Shown here: piece by piece, positions 9,282 through 18,407 of the stretch | Position numbering within the stretch: position 1 is the stretch's first letter | Layout of the letters: each line of letters starts with the position of its first letter | DNA from: Planctomycetaceae bacterium | GTDB lineage: Bacteria > Planctomycetota > Planctomycetia > Planctomycetales > Planctomycetaceae | Length of the DNA stretch: 64,000 bases | Assembly: GCA_041398785.1 (NCBI GenBank) | Contig: JAWKUA010000004.1 | Location: 1 to 64,000 of the forward strand | Direction of reading: 5' to 3' | Made by a program: the position numbers and the translations under genes | Notes under the pieces: model-generated | What the model saw: the letters and a program-made list of their open reading frames with translations, nothing else | Database searches by the model: none | What the model was told of the DNA's origin: nothing

Positions 9282-9917
9282 ATGCCGGATTCTGGAATGG
9301 ATTCCTCACGCGGTGGGCCGCTGACAAACTTCATTATGGTGCTGCCGCTGATCGTAGTGCCCCTGATCGCCATCCTTCGTCCGGCGGAGCGTGGCAGCGG
9401 AGTCACCAGCGACGATCTGTCCGCCGCTTCAATGGGCGACGCCCTTGATGATTTCGGCGATCTGGATTTCGACAGTTTGAATTCTGCCGATGAAAACGGC
9501 GGATTCCTGCAGAATTCGGGCAGACGTGATGATTTCGAAACCAGGGGCGGTTCCGCGTTTTCCGATCAGCCAACCGCCCTGCGACAGGACTTTGGGAATC
9601 GCCAGACCGCTGCGACCCTGCGAGTTCCGGAAAACTCCCCCGTCGACCAGCAGCAGCGGTTCACGGAACTGAGCCGGATGGGTGCCAGTCGCACGATGTG
9701 GTTCAACCCCGGAAGTTCCCGGTCAGTTGGTTTTGCAGCCTTCTTCCCGGCGGGCGACGGAATCATCAGCTATCGCTTCGAATCCATCGCGTCCTCCGAA
9801 ACCGCCGCCATGGACGATGTGATCCGGCAGGTTCGCGAGTTTCAGGGTGCTTCGCCGGCCGCGGATACGGTCCGCGCGCAGCCCGAACAGGAACTGCCGT
9901 GGGAAGATTCGAAGTAA
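9282..9917 (+). CDS. Hypothetical membrane-anchored protein
   Basis: A 211-residue protein with one N-terminal hydrophobic segment (about residues 16-33, NFIMVLPLIVVPLIAILRP), then a long polar, Asp/Gly/Ser-rich stretch likely to be disordered. A more ordered C-terminal part (about residues 130-190) contains FAAFFPAGDGIISYRFESIA. No family is recognised. It is divergent from the DUF1571 gene, has a plausible promoter ahead, and ends 36 bases before scpB, so the two may be co-transcribed. Met-6 (9297) is an alternative start. Codon use looks like that of its neighbours, so I consider it a real gene. Confidence 0.6.
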   Translation: MPDSGMDSSRGGPLTNFIMVLPLIVVPLIAILRPAERGSGVTSDDLSAASMGDALDDFGDLDFDSLNSADENGGFLQNSGRRDDFETRGGSAFSDQPTALRQDFGNRQTAATLRVPENSPVDQQQRFTELSRMGASRTMWFNPGSSRSVGFAAFFPAGDGIISYRFESIASSETAAMDDVIRQVREFQGASPAADTVRAQPEQELPWEDSK

Positions 9918-9953
9918 TCTGTTCCTTCCCCGGCGACGTCCGGTGAAACGGCA

Positions 9954-10748
9954 ATGAATTCACTGACCCCCTTCAACGCAGAACGCAGCGGCAGGCACCG
10001 CGACCTGCGGTCCGTCGGCTCACCGGACGGCGACAAAACGGAAGTGTCGCGATCATGGTTGCGAAGCGGCCCGGCGTTTCAGCTTCGTACGTCGCTGGAC
10101 GATTCTCTGCTGCTTGACGACGGCACGCTCATTCGTTCGACGAGACTGGCTCGGCTGGAAGCGACGCTGCTGATCGCCGGAACTCCCGTGTCGGCCAGGA
10201 AACTGGTTCAACTCGCGCGGCTGGTTGACGTGAAGGAAGTTCATCAACTGATCGAACGGCTCAATACCAGCTACGATCGATCACGTTCCGCGTTTCGCAT
10301 TGAACCGACGGGCACGGGATTTCAAATGATGACCCGTCCCGCACTTGCCGCGTGGCTGGATCGATTGCATCACCGTCAGGCGCGCATGAAGCTGTCTCAG
10401 CCGGCGATGGAAACGCTGACGATCATTGCCTACCGGCAGCCGGTGACGCGCGCCGATGTGGAAAGCATTCGAGGCGTGCAGTCGTCAGATCTGATCCGGC
10501 AACTGATCGATCGCGGTTTGGTTCGAGTTGGTGGGGAAGACGATTCGCTCGGCCGGCCATTCCTGTATGAAACGACGCGGCAGTTTCTGGATATGCTCGG
10601 CCTCGGACGCATTCAGGACATGCCGGATTTTCAGACATTGGGCCGCACCGCCCCGGCAGTCGAGCCCAAAGTAGATTCTGCCGAAGTCGCCGCCGCTGAC
10701 GAGGCGGCCTCCGACAACGAAAGCACTCGGCAGGCACCGGCTGCCTGA
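9954..10748 (+). CDS. scpB: Segregation and condensation protein B
   Basis: ScpB is the winged-helix partner of ScpA and SMC in the bacterial condensin complex that organises and segregates the chromosome. Two winged-helix domains are visible. The first, at about residues 65-135, has LARLEATLLIAGTPVSARKL. The second, at about 140-200, has AMETLTIIAYRQPVTRADVE, IRGVQSSDLIRQLIDRGLV and GRPFLYETTRQFL, which are the strongest ScpB signatures. The first 55 residues and the last 45 (acidic, Ala-rich) are extensions without clear structure. scpA is not adjacent. Confidence 0.92.
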   Translation: MNSLTPFNAERSGRHRDLRSVGSPDGDKTEVSRSWLRSGPAFQLRTSLDDSLLLDDGTLIRSTRLARLEATLLIAGTPVSARKLVQLARLVDVKEVHQLIERLNTSYDRSRSAFRIEPTGTGFQMMTRPALAAWLDRLHHRQARMKLSQPAMETLTIIAYRQPVTRADVESIRGVQSSDLIRQLIDRGLVRVGGEDDSLGRPFLYETTRQFLDMLGLGRIQDMPDFQTLGRTAPAVEPKVDSAEVAAADEAASDNESTRQAPAA

Positions 10749-10920
10749 AACTGCCAGGCAGCTTGAAACGGTCCGCCAGAAGATCAGCAACTGCGCGGCG
10801 TCGGACAGTTGTGGAAGCCGGTTGTTTGACACCCCGCGCCGCTCGGGTACGCTCAGCGGGAACACGCAAGAGCCAGCGGCGTCGCTTCGGTGACTGCCCG
10901 CCAATTCCGGAGTCAGAGTC

Positions 10921-12075
10921 ATGTTGCCGCGTCGTTTCCCACGATTTCTGGCCTGCGCCGCGCTGGCGGCTGCTGTCACTGCCGCGGCGGCCGACGATGG
11001 ATCAGACACGGAAGATTTGTCGCCGAGCCAGCCGTATTCAGCCGTCAGAAGCGATCCGCTTGAGCATGATGTCGAATTCGTCGTCATCGTGACGCCGCCG
11101 TATCACTGTCAAAGCCTGGATGTGTGGATTCCCGTTCCTCAATCGGATCAGGCACAGGAAATTGCCAACAGTCAGTTCAGCACGTTTCCCGTTGAGACCG
11201 CCGCACAGATTGGCAACGAACCGATCTACAACAATCGCTTCGCGTACTTTCACTTCGACCATCCGCAGGGCGCGCAGATCATCCGGCACCAATTTCAGGC
11301 GAAAGTCTGGACTCTGGAATGGAATCTGGATGCGGAAAAGACGACGCGGCCCACCCGCTGGCCGGATCGTTTTGATCCCTATCGCCGTCCGCAGCCTGTG
11401 GACGATGAGCAGCAGTTGCAGACGCTGCTGCAGAGTATCGTTCCGGAACGAACAGAACCCGGAAACGAGCTCCGGAACGTCATGAACTGGGTCGATCAGA
11501 ATATGACCTATGACCACGTTCACGCCTCGCTGTCGGCGGATGCGAATCACGCCTTAGCGGAACGGCGAGGACACTGCAGTGACTATCACGGTTTGTGTGC
11601 AACCATGGGACGGATGCTGGGTTACCCGGCACAAGTCACGTATGGCCTGTCGCTGTTTCCGAAGAATTCACCTTCGCATTGCAAGCTGGAAGCGTTTCTG
11701 CCGCCATACGGCTGGGTGAGCTACGACGTCTCAGAAACTCAGAAACTGGTGCAGAAAATCCGGAACGATGAACAGCTGAGTTCGCAGCAGAAAGCTGTGC
11801 TCACCAGCGCGGCTCGCAATCGAATGCAGTCCGGTTTCCGTGAAAACAGCTGGCTGCTGCTGACCCGCGGGTCTGATTATCAGCTGATCCCGAAGTCCAA
11901 GAATCCGGTCCGTGTTGTCCGCACCGCGTGGATTGAGGCAGATGGCGAACCTTTGCCGGAACCGGATCCGGCGAATCCGGAGCAACGCCAATTCGCATGG
12001 ATGACGGCTCATCGGTACACATCGGACAAACCAGTGCAGTCGCCGTTCGCTGACTATACGACACTTGAGGAGTAG
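10921..12075 (+). CDS. Secreted transglutaminase-like cysteine protease-fold protein
   Basis: A 384-residue exported protein with a signal peptide at residues 1-24 and a transglutaminase-like core in its C-terminal half. The candidate catalytic triad is visible: Cys219 in RRGHCSDYHGL, His253 in SPSHCKLEAF and Asp269 in GWVSYDVSE. The N-terminal half (about 45-150) is beta-rich, like the domain that precedes many bacterial transglutaminase cores. Such proteins act as peptidases, amidases or cross-linkers in the envelope; the substrate here is unknown. The ATG start follows AGAGTC and gives a good signal peptide. It stands alone, convergent with tmk. Confidence 0.85.
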   Translation: MLPRRFPRFLACAALAAAVTAAAADDGSDTEDLSPSQPYSAVRSDPLEHDVEFVVIVTPPYHCQSLDVWIPVPQSDQAQEIANSQFSTFPVETAAQIGNEPIYNNRFAYFHFDHPQGAQIIRHQFQAKVWTLEWNLDAEKTTRPTRWPDRFDPYRRPQPVDDEQQLQTLLQSIVPERTEPGNELRNVMNWVDQNMTYDHVHASLSADANHALAERRGHCSDYHGLCATMGRMLGYPAQVTYGLSLFPKNSPSHCKLEAFLPPYGWVSYDVSETQKLVQKIRNDEQLSSQQKAVLTSAARNRMQSGFRENSWLLLTRGSDYQLIPKSKNPVRVVRTAWIEADGEPLPEPDPANPEQRQFAWMTAHRYTSDKPVQSPFADYTTLEE

Positions 12076-12105
12076 CCGGCGTCGCGCGGGGGCACAGCCG
12101 GCCGG

Positions 12106-12777
12106 CTACAGCAGGGCCGCTGCTTTGCCGAAGATCTCGTCCGCGATCTCATCCACGCCGCGGAGCTGCCCATCGTCGCTCAGGCTGTTAACAACACACC
12201 AATCGTCCCGGCTGGCAGCGAGGCTGACGTAACATTGGCGGACGTCTTCAAGATACGTCAAATCTGATTCATGAATGTCAGCTTGCGCGTCGGTGTAATC
12301 GCGCTGCCCTTTTCGACCGACGAGCGTACGACTCCAGCCTGCAGAAATGTCGATCAGAATGTTCAGCGCCGGACGTGGAAGTTGAAAGACGTCATGTTCG
12401 ATCGTTTCAATCCACGCCAACAACCGCGTGCGATCCTCACCCTGCAGTTTGGCAGCCTGATGCGCGAGGTTGGAACCGACGAACCGGTCCAGCACAACGA
12501 CATCGTGTGAGGCCATTGATTCCAGCAGCAAATTCTTCGATTCATACCGATCACCAGCGTAAAGCACCGCGGCGAGCTGCGGATGAACCTCATTCAGCAA
12601 ACCGAACCGTCCGTTCAGATAATCGCCGATCGCTGCGCCGAAGTGCGTATCGGTATACCGAGGAAACTGAATGCAGGTGGCAGACCTGCCGACCGCGTAC
12701 AGTCGCTCTGTCAGTCGCCGAGACTGAGTTCCCTTGCCGGCTCCGTCAATTCCTTCAATGGCGATAAGCAAAGTCAT
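12106..12777 (-). CDS. tmk: Thymidylate kinase
   Basis: Phosphorylates dTMP to dTDP with ATP. The 223-residue protein has the P-loop GIDGAGKGTQ at residues 8-17, the VVLDRFVGSNLAHQ segment in place of the usual DRY motif, and a lid region that includes GRKGQRDYTDAQADIHESD. The lid and the DRF variant resemble the atypical thymidylate kinases of planctomycetes and some eukaryotes rather than E. coli Tmk. It follows mtaB by 11 bases on the same strand, so the two are very likely one transcription unit. Confidence 0.9.
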   Translation of the reverse strand: MTLLIAIEGIDGAGKGTQSRRLTERLYAVGRSATCIQFPRYTDTHFGAAIGDYLNGRFGLLNEVHPQLAAVLYAGDRYESKNLLLESMASHDVVVLDRFVGSNLAHQAAKLQGEDRTRLLAWIETIEHDVFQLPRPALNILIDISAGWSRTLVGRKGQRDYTDAQADIHESDLTYLEDVRQCYVSLAASRDDWCVVNSLSDDGQLRGVDEIADEIFGKAAALL

Positions 12778-12788
12778 GTGGCGAAGGC

Positions 12789-14156
12789 TCAGCGTGGTTG
12801 TGGGAACGAGGCGACAGTGTTGCGATCCTCGGGCATGCTGCCGCAGGAATCGCTCTCCGAATCGACCGTGACGCGAGTCGCCAGCACTCCGTCTCGGCTT
12901 GCTGAATCAGCAACGCAGGACACAAACTGCCCCGCCTCGTGCCGTGTTCCGCGAAGCTCCACGGGCATGTACCAGCGATCCGTTCCTCGCACATAACCAG
13001 AATGATCGTCGGCGGAACGTTCAACCAGAACTTCCAGAGTGGCCTGCGACGCGACGCGACTGTTATAGAAATTTAGCGCCAGGTCACGTTCCAGCTCACT
13101 CAGGCGATGCACTCGCTGCCGGATCACCTCCGGCGGAACCTGATTCTCGAAATCGGTCGCGGGAGTCCCTTCACGGCGGCTGAACGGAAACACGTGGACC
13201 TTCATGAACCGGGCTCGACGACAGGTGTCGATTGTGTCCTGAAATTCTGCATCACTTTCGCCGGGAAAGCCCACGATGACGTCGGTCGTGAACGCCGGGT
13301 CGCCGCCGAGAGTCTCGCGGATCTGTTCCAGCCGATCCAGAAATCGCTGGACGCGGTAACGCCGTCTCATTCGCTGCAGAACCGTGTTCGACCCGCTTTG
13401 CAATGCCGGATGGAACTGCGGGCAAAGTCTCCCGCAGTCAGCGGCGGCTTTGATGAAATCGTCGTGGACCTCCACCGTTTCAATGCTGGACAGTCGCATT
13501 CGCCAATCGCCTGGGATGGAGTCCAGTCGGCGAAACAGATCCCACAGCCGATGCGGCTTCGCGCCGGGCGGCAGGTTGTTGGTGTCGATTCCGTAATGTC
13601 CGACGTGGATTCCGCTCAGCACGATTTCGCGGTATCCGTTGTCGATCAGTCTGCGGACTTCGTCCTCGATGTCGCCTGGCTGACGGCTGCGCAGTCCCGG
13701 GCGCACAGTGGGAATGATGCAGTACGAACATTTCAGGATGCAGCCGTCCTGGACCTTCACAAAGGCGCGGTGATGGCCATCGAACTCACTGATCCCGCCG
13801 GGCATGTCGACGATTCCGAACCGCCCGAGCACGTCCGGCAGTTCGCGCTTGTCCGTCACGACTTCGATGACATTCGGCAATTCGCTGACGGACTGCGGAT
13901 CGCGAGTTGCATAGCAGCCCATCACGATTGTTTTCGTGCCGGGATTGTCCCGTGCCAGTCGCCGGATCACCTGACGCGACTTGGAATCACCGGTGTTTGT
14001 CACCGTGCACGTATTGACGACACACAGATCCGCGCGATCGGCGTCTTCCGCTTCACGGTAGCCGTTTGAACGAAACGCCTCGCGCACAAGCTGAGTTTCG
14101 TACTGGTTGACTTTGCAGCCCAGCGTGACAAGTTTGAACGTCCGATCCTGAATCAC
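12789..14156 (-). CDS. mtaB: tRNA t6A37 methylthiotransferase MtaB
   Basis: A radical-SAM methylthiotransferase that adds a methylthio group to t6A at tRNA position 37. The 455-residue protein has the UPF0004 domain first (TLGCKVNQYETQ, then CVVNTCTVTN and MGCYATR, supplying the three cysteines of the auxiliary cluster). The radical-SAM CxxxCxxC site follows (GCILKCSYCIIPT), then the TIM-barrel part (SGIHVGHYG, FTTDVIVGFPGE) and a C-terminal TRAM-like region around VLVERSADDHSGYVRG. The TLGCKVNQYE opening distinguishes MtaB from MiaB and RimO. It is the first gene of a pair with tmk. Confidence 0.93.
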   Translation of the reverse strand: MIQDRTFKLVTLGCKVNQYETQLVREAFRSNGYREAEDADRADLCVVNTCTVTNTGDSKSRQVIRRLARDNPGTKTIVMGCYATRDPQSVSELPNVIEVVTDKRELPDVLGRFGIVDMPGGISEFDGHHRAFVKVQDGCILKCSYCIIPTVRPGLRSRQPGDIEDEVRRLIDNGYREIVLSGIHVGHYGIDTNNLPPGAKPHRLWDLFRRLDSIPGDWRMRLSSIETVEVHDDFIKAAADCGRLCPQFHPALQSGSNTVLQRMRRRYRVQRFLDRLEQIRETLGGDPAFTTDVIVGFPGESDAEFQDTIDTCRRARFMKVHVFPFSRREGTPATDFENQVPPEVIRQRVHRLSELERDLALNFYNSRVASQATLEVLVERSADDHSGYVRGTDRWYMPVELRGTRHEAGQFVSCVADSASRDGVLATRVTVDSESDSCGSMPEDRNTVASFPQPR

Positions 14157-14302
14157 CGATCACGAATCCGAAAGCGAAGCGACATCCCGCGACCGGCCGG
14201 CGCCGGTCGTGCCGGGTTCGAATGGTGACCGTCGTGTGTGGAAATGGCAAACCGCACGCCCGCTGTTCTGTGACATTTTGCGTTCTGCGGCGGACGGCGC
14301 CG

Positions 14303-14719
14303 TCAGGGCATGTCGCACAGTCGCTGGATCAGTTCGCTGAGGTCCTTTGCCTGAAACGGCTTGGACAGCACTGCCACGAAGCCGTGTTCCTCGAAATTCG
14401 CGACCAGCGGGTCGTCCTGCCGGCCGGTCATGACCACGGCTTTGACGTCGGGGAATTCCTGTCGCAGCGGGTCGATGATTTCGTGTCCCCCCTGCCCATG
14501 AAGAACCGTCAGATCCAGCAGAGCGATCAGCAGCAGCGGAGGATCGGTCGGCGGCAATTCCCGCAGGATCTGCAGCGCTTCCTCCCCGGTCGCTGCGTCC
14601 AGCACGTCGTACTGCATGGACTTCAGAAGCATGGCGATTGCTTCGCGAACCAGTGGTTCGTCGTCCATGACGAGAATTCGGCACCGCTGCGGAGCGCCGA
14701 GCGACTCGTTGAGAGACAT
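14303..14719 (-). CDS. Single-domain response regulator (CheY-like)
   Basis: A 138-residue receiver domain with no output domain. The acidic pair is Asp19/Asp20 (ILVMDDEPL), the probable phospho-acceptor is Asp69 (LLIALLDLTV), the switch Thr is T98 (VVMTG), and the conserved Lys is K120 in LSKPFQ. Such stand-alone receivers pass phosphate on or act by protein contact. No histidine kinase is adjacent, so its partner is unknown. It is divergently placed relative to the TAXI-type protein gene. Confidence 0.9.
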   Translation of the reverse strand: MSLNESLGAPQRCRILVMDDEPLVREAIAMLLKSMQYDVLDAATGEEALQILRELPPTDPPLLLIALLDLTVLHGQGGHEIIDPLRQEFPDVKAVVMTGRQDDPLVANFEEHGFVAVLSKPFQAKDLSELIQRLCDMP

Positions 14720-14941
14720 GATGCGGACTCGAAAGGCTGGAAGGCGGCCGGAGTGAGTCGGCGGGGAAAGCGGTACGGGGGCGGCAACTCAACTGAATGA
14801 ACTGTAGGCCGGGATTTTGACGCCGGTTTCCGCTGATCGGATTTACTCGAAGGGGAATTCATGACTCACGGATGACCACCTGTTTGCTCACTGTTATCGT
14901 TACGTCCGGACTTGTTCCCGGCAGTGGAAAGGTGGCGTTTC

Positions 14942-16384
14942 GTGAACAGCGGGGCTCTGCGTCGTGACTTTGCAACACGTTCTGTTTCCGGTTTGCAGCG
15001 ATTGCCGTGGCTGCCGCTGTTGTTGTGCGCAGCGATGCTGCTGATCGTCTGGACCTACTGGTTTCAGACACGGTTGCCGGGTCGGGTCATTATCGCCGGT
15101 GGTCCTTCGGGAGGCCGGTACGATCGTCTGGCGAATGCTCTGGCCGGGGAGTTGGAATCTCGCCTGGGCCTGGCGGTGGAAGTACGGCAGACGAAGGGAT
15201 CGCTGGAGAACCTGCATCTGCTGGACGACGGCACCGTCGACCTGGGCTTCTATCAGCCGGAAACCCGTACTGTTCTGGAAGGTCCGCCGGACGATCGTCC
15301 GGAATCCGAACCGGCCTTTTTCGTCAGCAACCTGTATGCGGAATACCTGCTTCCGCTGGCGGCCTTCGATCACCCGGAGCATGAGCTGCAGTCGCTGTCC
15401 GGAACAATCTGGTCCAGCAATGACCGGCTGTCCGGTGACTTCGCGATGACGCAGTTGCTGCTGGATCATCTGGGAGCGAACGACGACACCATCGATGTAA
15501 TCAGCGTGCCCTACGACGACCTTCCGCGGCAGATTCGCGACGGAACCGTTCATGTGGCGATCGTCTGCTGCGGACTGCAGGCTCCGATTCTGCAGGAGCT
15601 GTTTACCCGCCGGGTCGCCCGACCGCTGGACGTGCCGTTTGTCGATGCGTTCGCCGACAAGCACATTTCGCTGCAGAGAGTGACGGTGCCGGCGGGCTAC
15701 TTTCGCATCCGTCCCGATCCCATGCCCGAGCGCGATTTCGAAACTGTGGCGCTGCGGGCTCAACTGCTGGCCAATTGCAGGGCTCCCGTCCGGCTGGTGG
15801 AAGAAGTTACTTCCATCGTGCTCGACCCGCGTTTTCAGCGGCAGCAGCACCTGACCGAGCTGTTCGGCGACGGAATCCCCTATGCGACCGACAGCCCGGA
15901 ATTCACGATGCATGCGGGAGCGTCTCACATCTATTACCCCGACCTGAAGCCGCTGGTGAATCCGGATTTCGTGGAAGGCACCGAAGGGCTGCGTTCGTTT
16001 CTGGTATCGATCGTCGTCGCTGTCTGGTTTGTCCGGCGGTGGTGGATTCGACGGCGCACGCGGAGTCAGGAGCACCGGCTGGATCGCTACATCAGAAACC
16101 TGCTGCAACTGGAACGCGACCAGTTGGGCGTCGACGGCGAGAACCCGGACGACTACGCGGTCCTGCAGGAGCTTCTGGACAAGGTGACTCTGCTGCGTCA
16201 GGAAGTGCTTTCCGAATTCACAGCACACGAACTGAACGAAGACCGCGCCGTCGACTGCTTCATCGAGATGTGCCACGCCCTGAGCGACAAAGTCAGCGGC
16301 AAGCTGATTCGACATTGCCTGCGGCATTTCGGGCCTGTGCGGTCGTCGATGGATGGCGGTGACGTCGCTCCCTGTGCCGACTGA
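14942..16384 (+). CDS. Membrane-anchored TAXI-type solute-binding protein
   Basis: A 480-residue protein whose central part matches the TAXI (TRAP-associated extracytoplasmic immunogenic) binding-protein family: GRVIIAGGPSGGRYDRLANA at the start of the domain, then VEVRQTKGSLENLHLLDDG and LSSNDR-like repeats. It is not a free periplasmic protein. One membrane segment precedes the domain (about residues 20-38) and another follows it (LRSFLVSIVVAVWFV). A cytoplasmic-looking C-terminal helix region of about 110 residues comes after that. No TRAP permease gene is nearby. The GTG at 14942 has AAGGTGG ahead; a TTG thirty bases upstream is possible. A large minus-strand frame opposite it is rejected. 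Confidence 0.8.
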   Translation: MNSGALRRDFATRSVSGLQRLPWLPLLLCAAMLLIVWTYWFQTRLPGRVIIAGGPSGGRYDRLANALAGELESRLGLAVEVRQTKGSLENLHLLDDGTVDLGFYQPETRTVLEGPPDDRPESEPAFFVSNLYAEYLLPLAAFDHPEHELQSLSGTIWSSNDRLSGDFAMTQLLLDHLGANDDTIDVISVPYDDLPRQIRDGTVHVAIVCCGLQAPILQELFTRRVARPLDVPFVDAFADKHISLQRVTVPAGYFRIRPDPMPERDFETVALRAQLLANCRAPVRLVEEVTSIVLDPRFQRQQHLTELFGDGIPYATDSPEFTMHAGASHIYYPDLKPLVNPDFVEGTEGLRSFLVSIVVAVWFVRRWWIRRRTRSQEHRLDRYIRNLLQLERDQLGVDGENPDDYAVLQELLDKVTLLRQEVLSEFTAHELNEDRAVDCFIEMCHALSDKVSGKLIRHCLRHFGPVRSSMDGGDVAPCAD

Positions 16385-16753
16385 GCGACTCCCGCGTCCG
16401 CGTTTGAACTCATGCGCGTTGTTCGTCGCAAAAACGGGCATTCGCGGTGAGGCCGCGGCTCCTGCATATCCGCGCTTGCCAGTCGATGCTGGCAGCGGCG
16501 CAGGTTCAGGATCACCACTCGCCCTTGAACGTGCCGCGGTGACGACCGCGGAACACAGCGATTCCGTCCCGGGCTGACCGGAGCCCCGCTCTGTGGCATC
16601 CGCTCGTGGCTGTGATTAGACTTGCCCGCCTTGTCCTGAGCGGCTCAACGAGTGAGCGCGCTGGAAATGATCCGATCGATTCCTGATATCCCGGAACCTT
16701 CGCGGTGCGCTTCGGTTCCGTCATAACGACACAAAGACGGGAGACACCTTCGA
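16385..16753 (+). other. Intergenic region, no gene seen
   Basis: About 370 bases between the TAXI-type gene and the MFS transporter. Neither strand gives a convincing product. A CCGCGG...CCGCGG inverted repeat lies near 16535-16552 but has no T-run, so I do not call it a terminator. The promoter of the transporter is presumably here; no hexamer pair stands out. Confidence 0.4.
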
Positions 16754-18327
16754 ATGAGTGACGGCGAACTTCAGGCAGCAGCGCCGAACGCAAAGCGACT
16801 GTTGTGGGCAGGCTTCATGGCAATTCTGGCCGCAGGAGTCGGATTTTCCATCCGGGCCGGCATTCTCGGACAGTGGGCCGAACAGTATGGCTTCACGATG
16901 ACGGAACTCGGAGCGATTACCGGTGGCGGTCTGACCGGATTTGGCATCATCATTCTGTTGAGTTCCTTCATTGCCGACGCGGTGGGATATGGAAAACTGA
17001 TGGGCACCGCACTGCTGACGCATCTCTTGTCCGCTGCGCTGACGCTGGCCGCCGGAGCGGCCTTTGCATCCGGCGGGAAAGATGCCGCGTTTCAGTGTCT
17101 GTACTGGGGCATGTTCTTGTTTGCGATCGGCAATGGAATTTGTGAAGCCGTCGTGAATCCGCTGGTCGCCGCCCTGTTTCCTCAGCAGAAGACCCACTAT
17201 CTGAACATTCTGCACGCTGGCTGGCCGGGCGGTTTGATTGTCGGGGGGCTGGCTTCCTACTTCATGAATCCGGACAACGCAAAGCCGGTTGCCGGCAGAT
17301 TCAAATTGCGTTGTTCCTGGTACCCGTAGTCCTCTACGGACTGATGGTGCTTGGGCAGCGATTTCCAAAATCTGAGGCTGGTGACGCAGGAGTCAGCTAC
17401 GGCCAGATGTTCGCTCAACTGGCCGCTCCGCTGATGATCGTGCTTCTGATCATCCACGCGATGGTCGGCTACGTGGAACTGGGAACGGACTCGTGGATCG
17501 CCAAGATCACCGGCGCGATTATGGAATCACCTCAGAAGGGACTGCTGCTCTTTGTCTACACATCGGGACTCATGTTCGCACTCCGGTTCTTCGCGGGCCC
17601 GATCGTGCATCGCATCTCGCCGCTGGGACTGCTGTTTTTCAGTGCGTTGCTGGGTTTCGCGGGGCTGCAGTTGCTGGGATCGGCGACAACCGTTGCTCTG
17701 TGCGTTGTTGCAGCCACCGTCTACGCGTGCGGAAAGACGTTTTTCTGGCCGACGATGCTGGCCGTGGTATCCGAGCAGTTTCCAAAGGGCGGCGCCATTA
17801 CGATTGGAGCGATCGGCGGCGTGGGGATGCTTTCAGCCGGATTGCTGGGCGGACCAGGCATCGGGTTCAAGCAGGACTACTACGCTACCGCGTCATTGAA
17901 GGAAAAATCCGCCGAAATCTACGAACGCTATAAAGCGCCGGAAGAGAATTCGTTCATCGGCTTCAAGGTCGTTGGGCTGGATGGTGCCAAGGTCGGCGTG
18001 CTGGGAGACGACGGAAAGGAACTTGCCCGTGCCACTGAGCTGATCGCTGCGTCGGGCGAAACCAGCGAGAACAATCAGAAGCTGAATGAGTGGTGGAACG
18101 ATGCCAGGCAATTTGCGGCGACCGACAAGGAACAGGTCACCGAAGCCGGTCTGCACGGTGGGCGCATGGCGCTCAGGCTCACCTCCTACGTTCCCGCAAC
18201 AATGGCAGTTCTGTATCTGCTGCTGATCCTGTATTTCAAGGCGCAAGGCGGGTACAAGGCAAAGACGCTGACTGAGGACCAGGCAACCGCCGCCGAAGTG
18301 GCGGCCGGAGTCTCGTCCGAAGCGTAG
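16754..18327 (+). CDS. MFS-type transporter, interrupted by one frameshift
   Basis: A major-facilitator-type membrane transporter read in two frames. The first frame (16754-17329) holds about six membrane helices and then loses homology at RFKLRCSWYP before a stop. The second frame takes over at about 17294 with QIQIALFLVPVVLYG and runs to 18327 through the remaining helices. Adding one base after 17293 (GCC, then TGG) restores a continuous 524-residue protein reading PVAWQIQIALFLVP. A soluble insert of about 110 residues precedes the last membrane helix. Substrate unknown. Either a one-base sequence error or a recent mutation; the clean join favours error. A strong terminator follows. Confidence 0.8.
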
Positions 18328-18356
18328 CGACGGCGTCGTTTCCTGAAGAAGCCATA

Positions 18357-18392
18357 GGAGTGCCCTCGATTTCGATGGCACTCCTTTTTTTT
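18357..18392 (+). terminator. Rho-independent terminator after the MFS gene
   Basis: GGAGTGCC pairs perfectly with GGCACTCC across a 12-base centre that itself contains TCGA...TCGA. It is followed directly by eight T residues on the plus strand. It sits 30 bases after the transporter stop and before the convergent end of tilS. Confidence 0.9.
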
Positions 18393-18407
18393 GCGAATCG
18401 AATGCAG

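Noticed and set aside
14200..14240. A GGGTTCGAATGG sequence resembling a tRNA T-arm
   Set aside because: The flanking bases do not form the T-stem and there is no acceptor, D or anticodon arm around it.
14900..16441. A 513-codon minus-strand open frame
   Set aside because: Antisense to the TAXI-type gene. The plus frame has membrane helices and family motifs; the minus product is Gln/Arg/His-rich without any.
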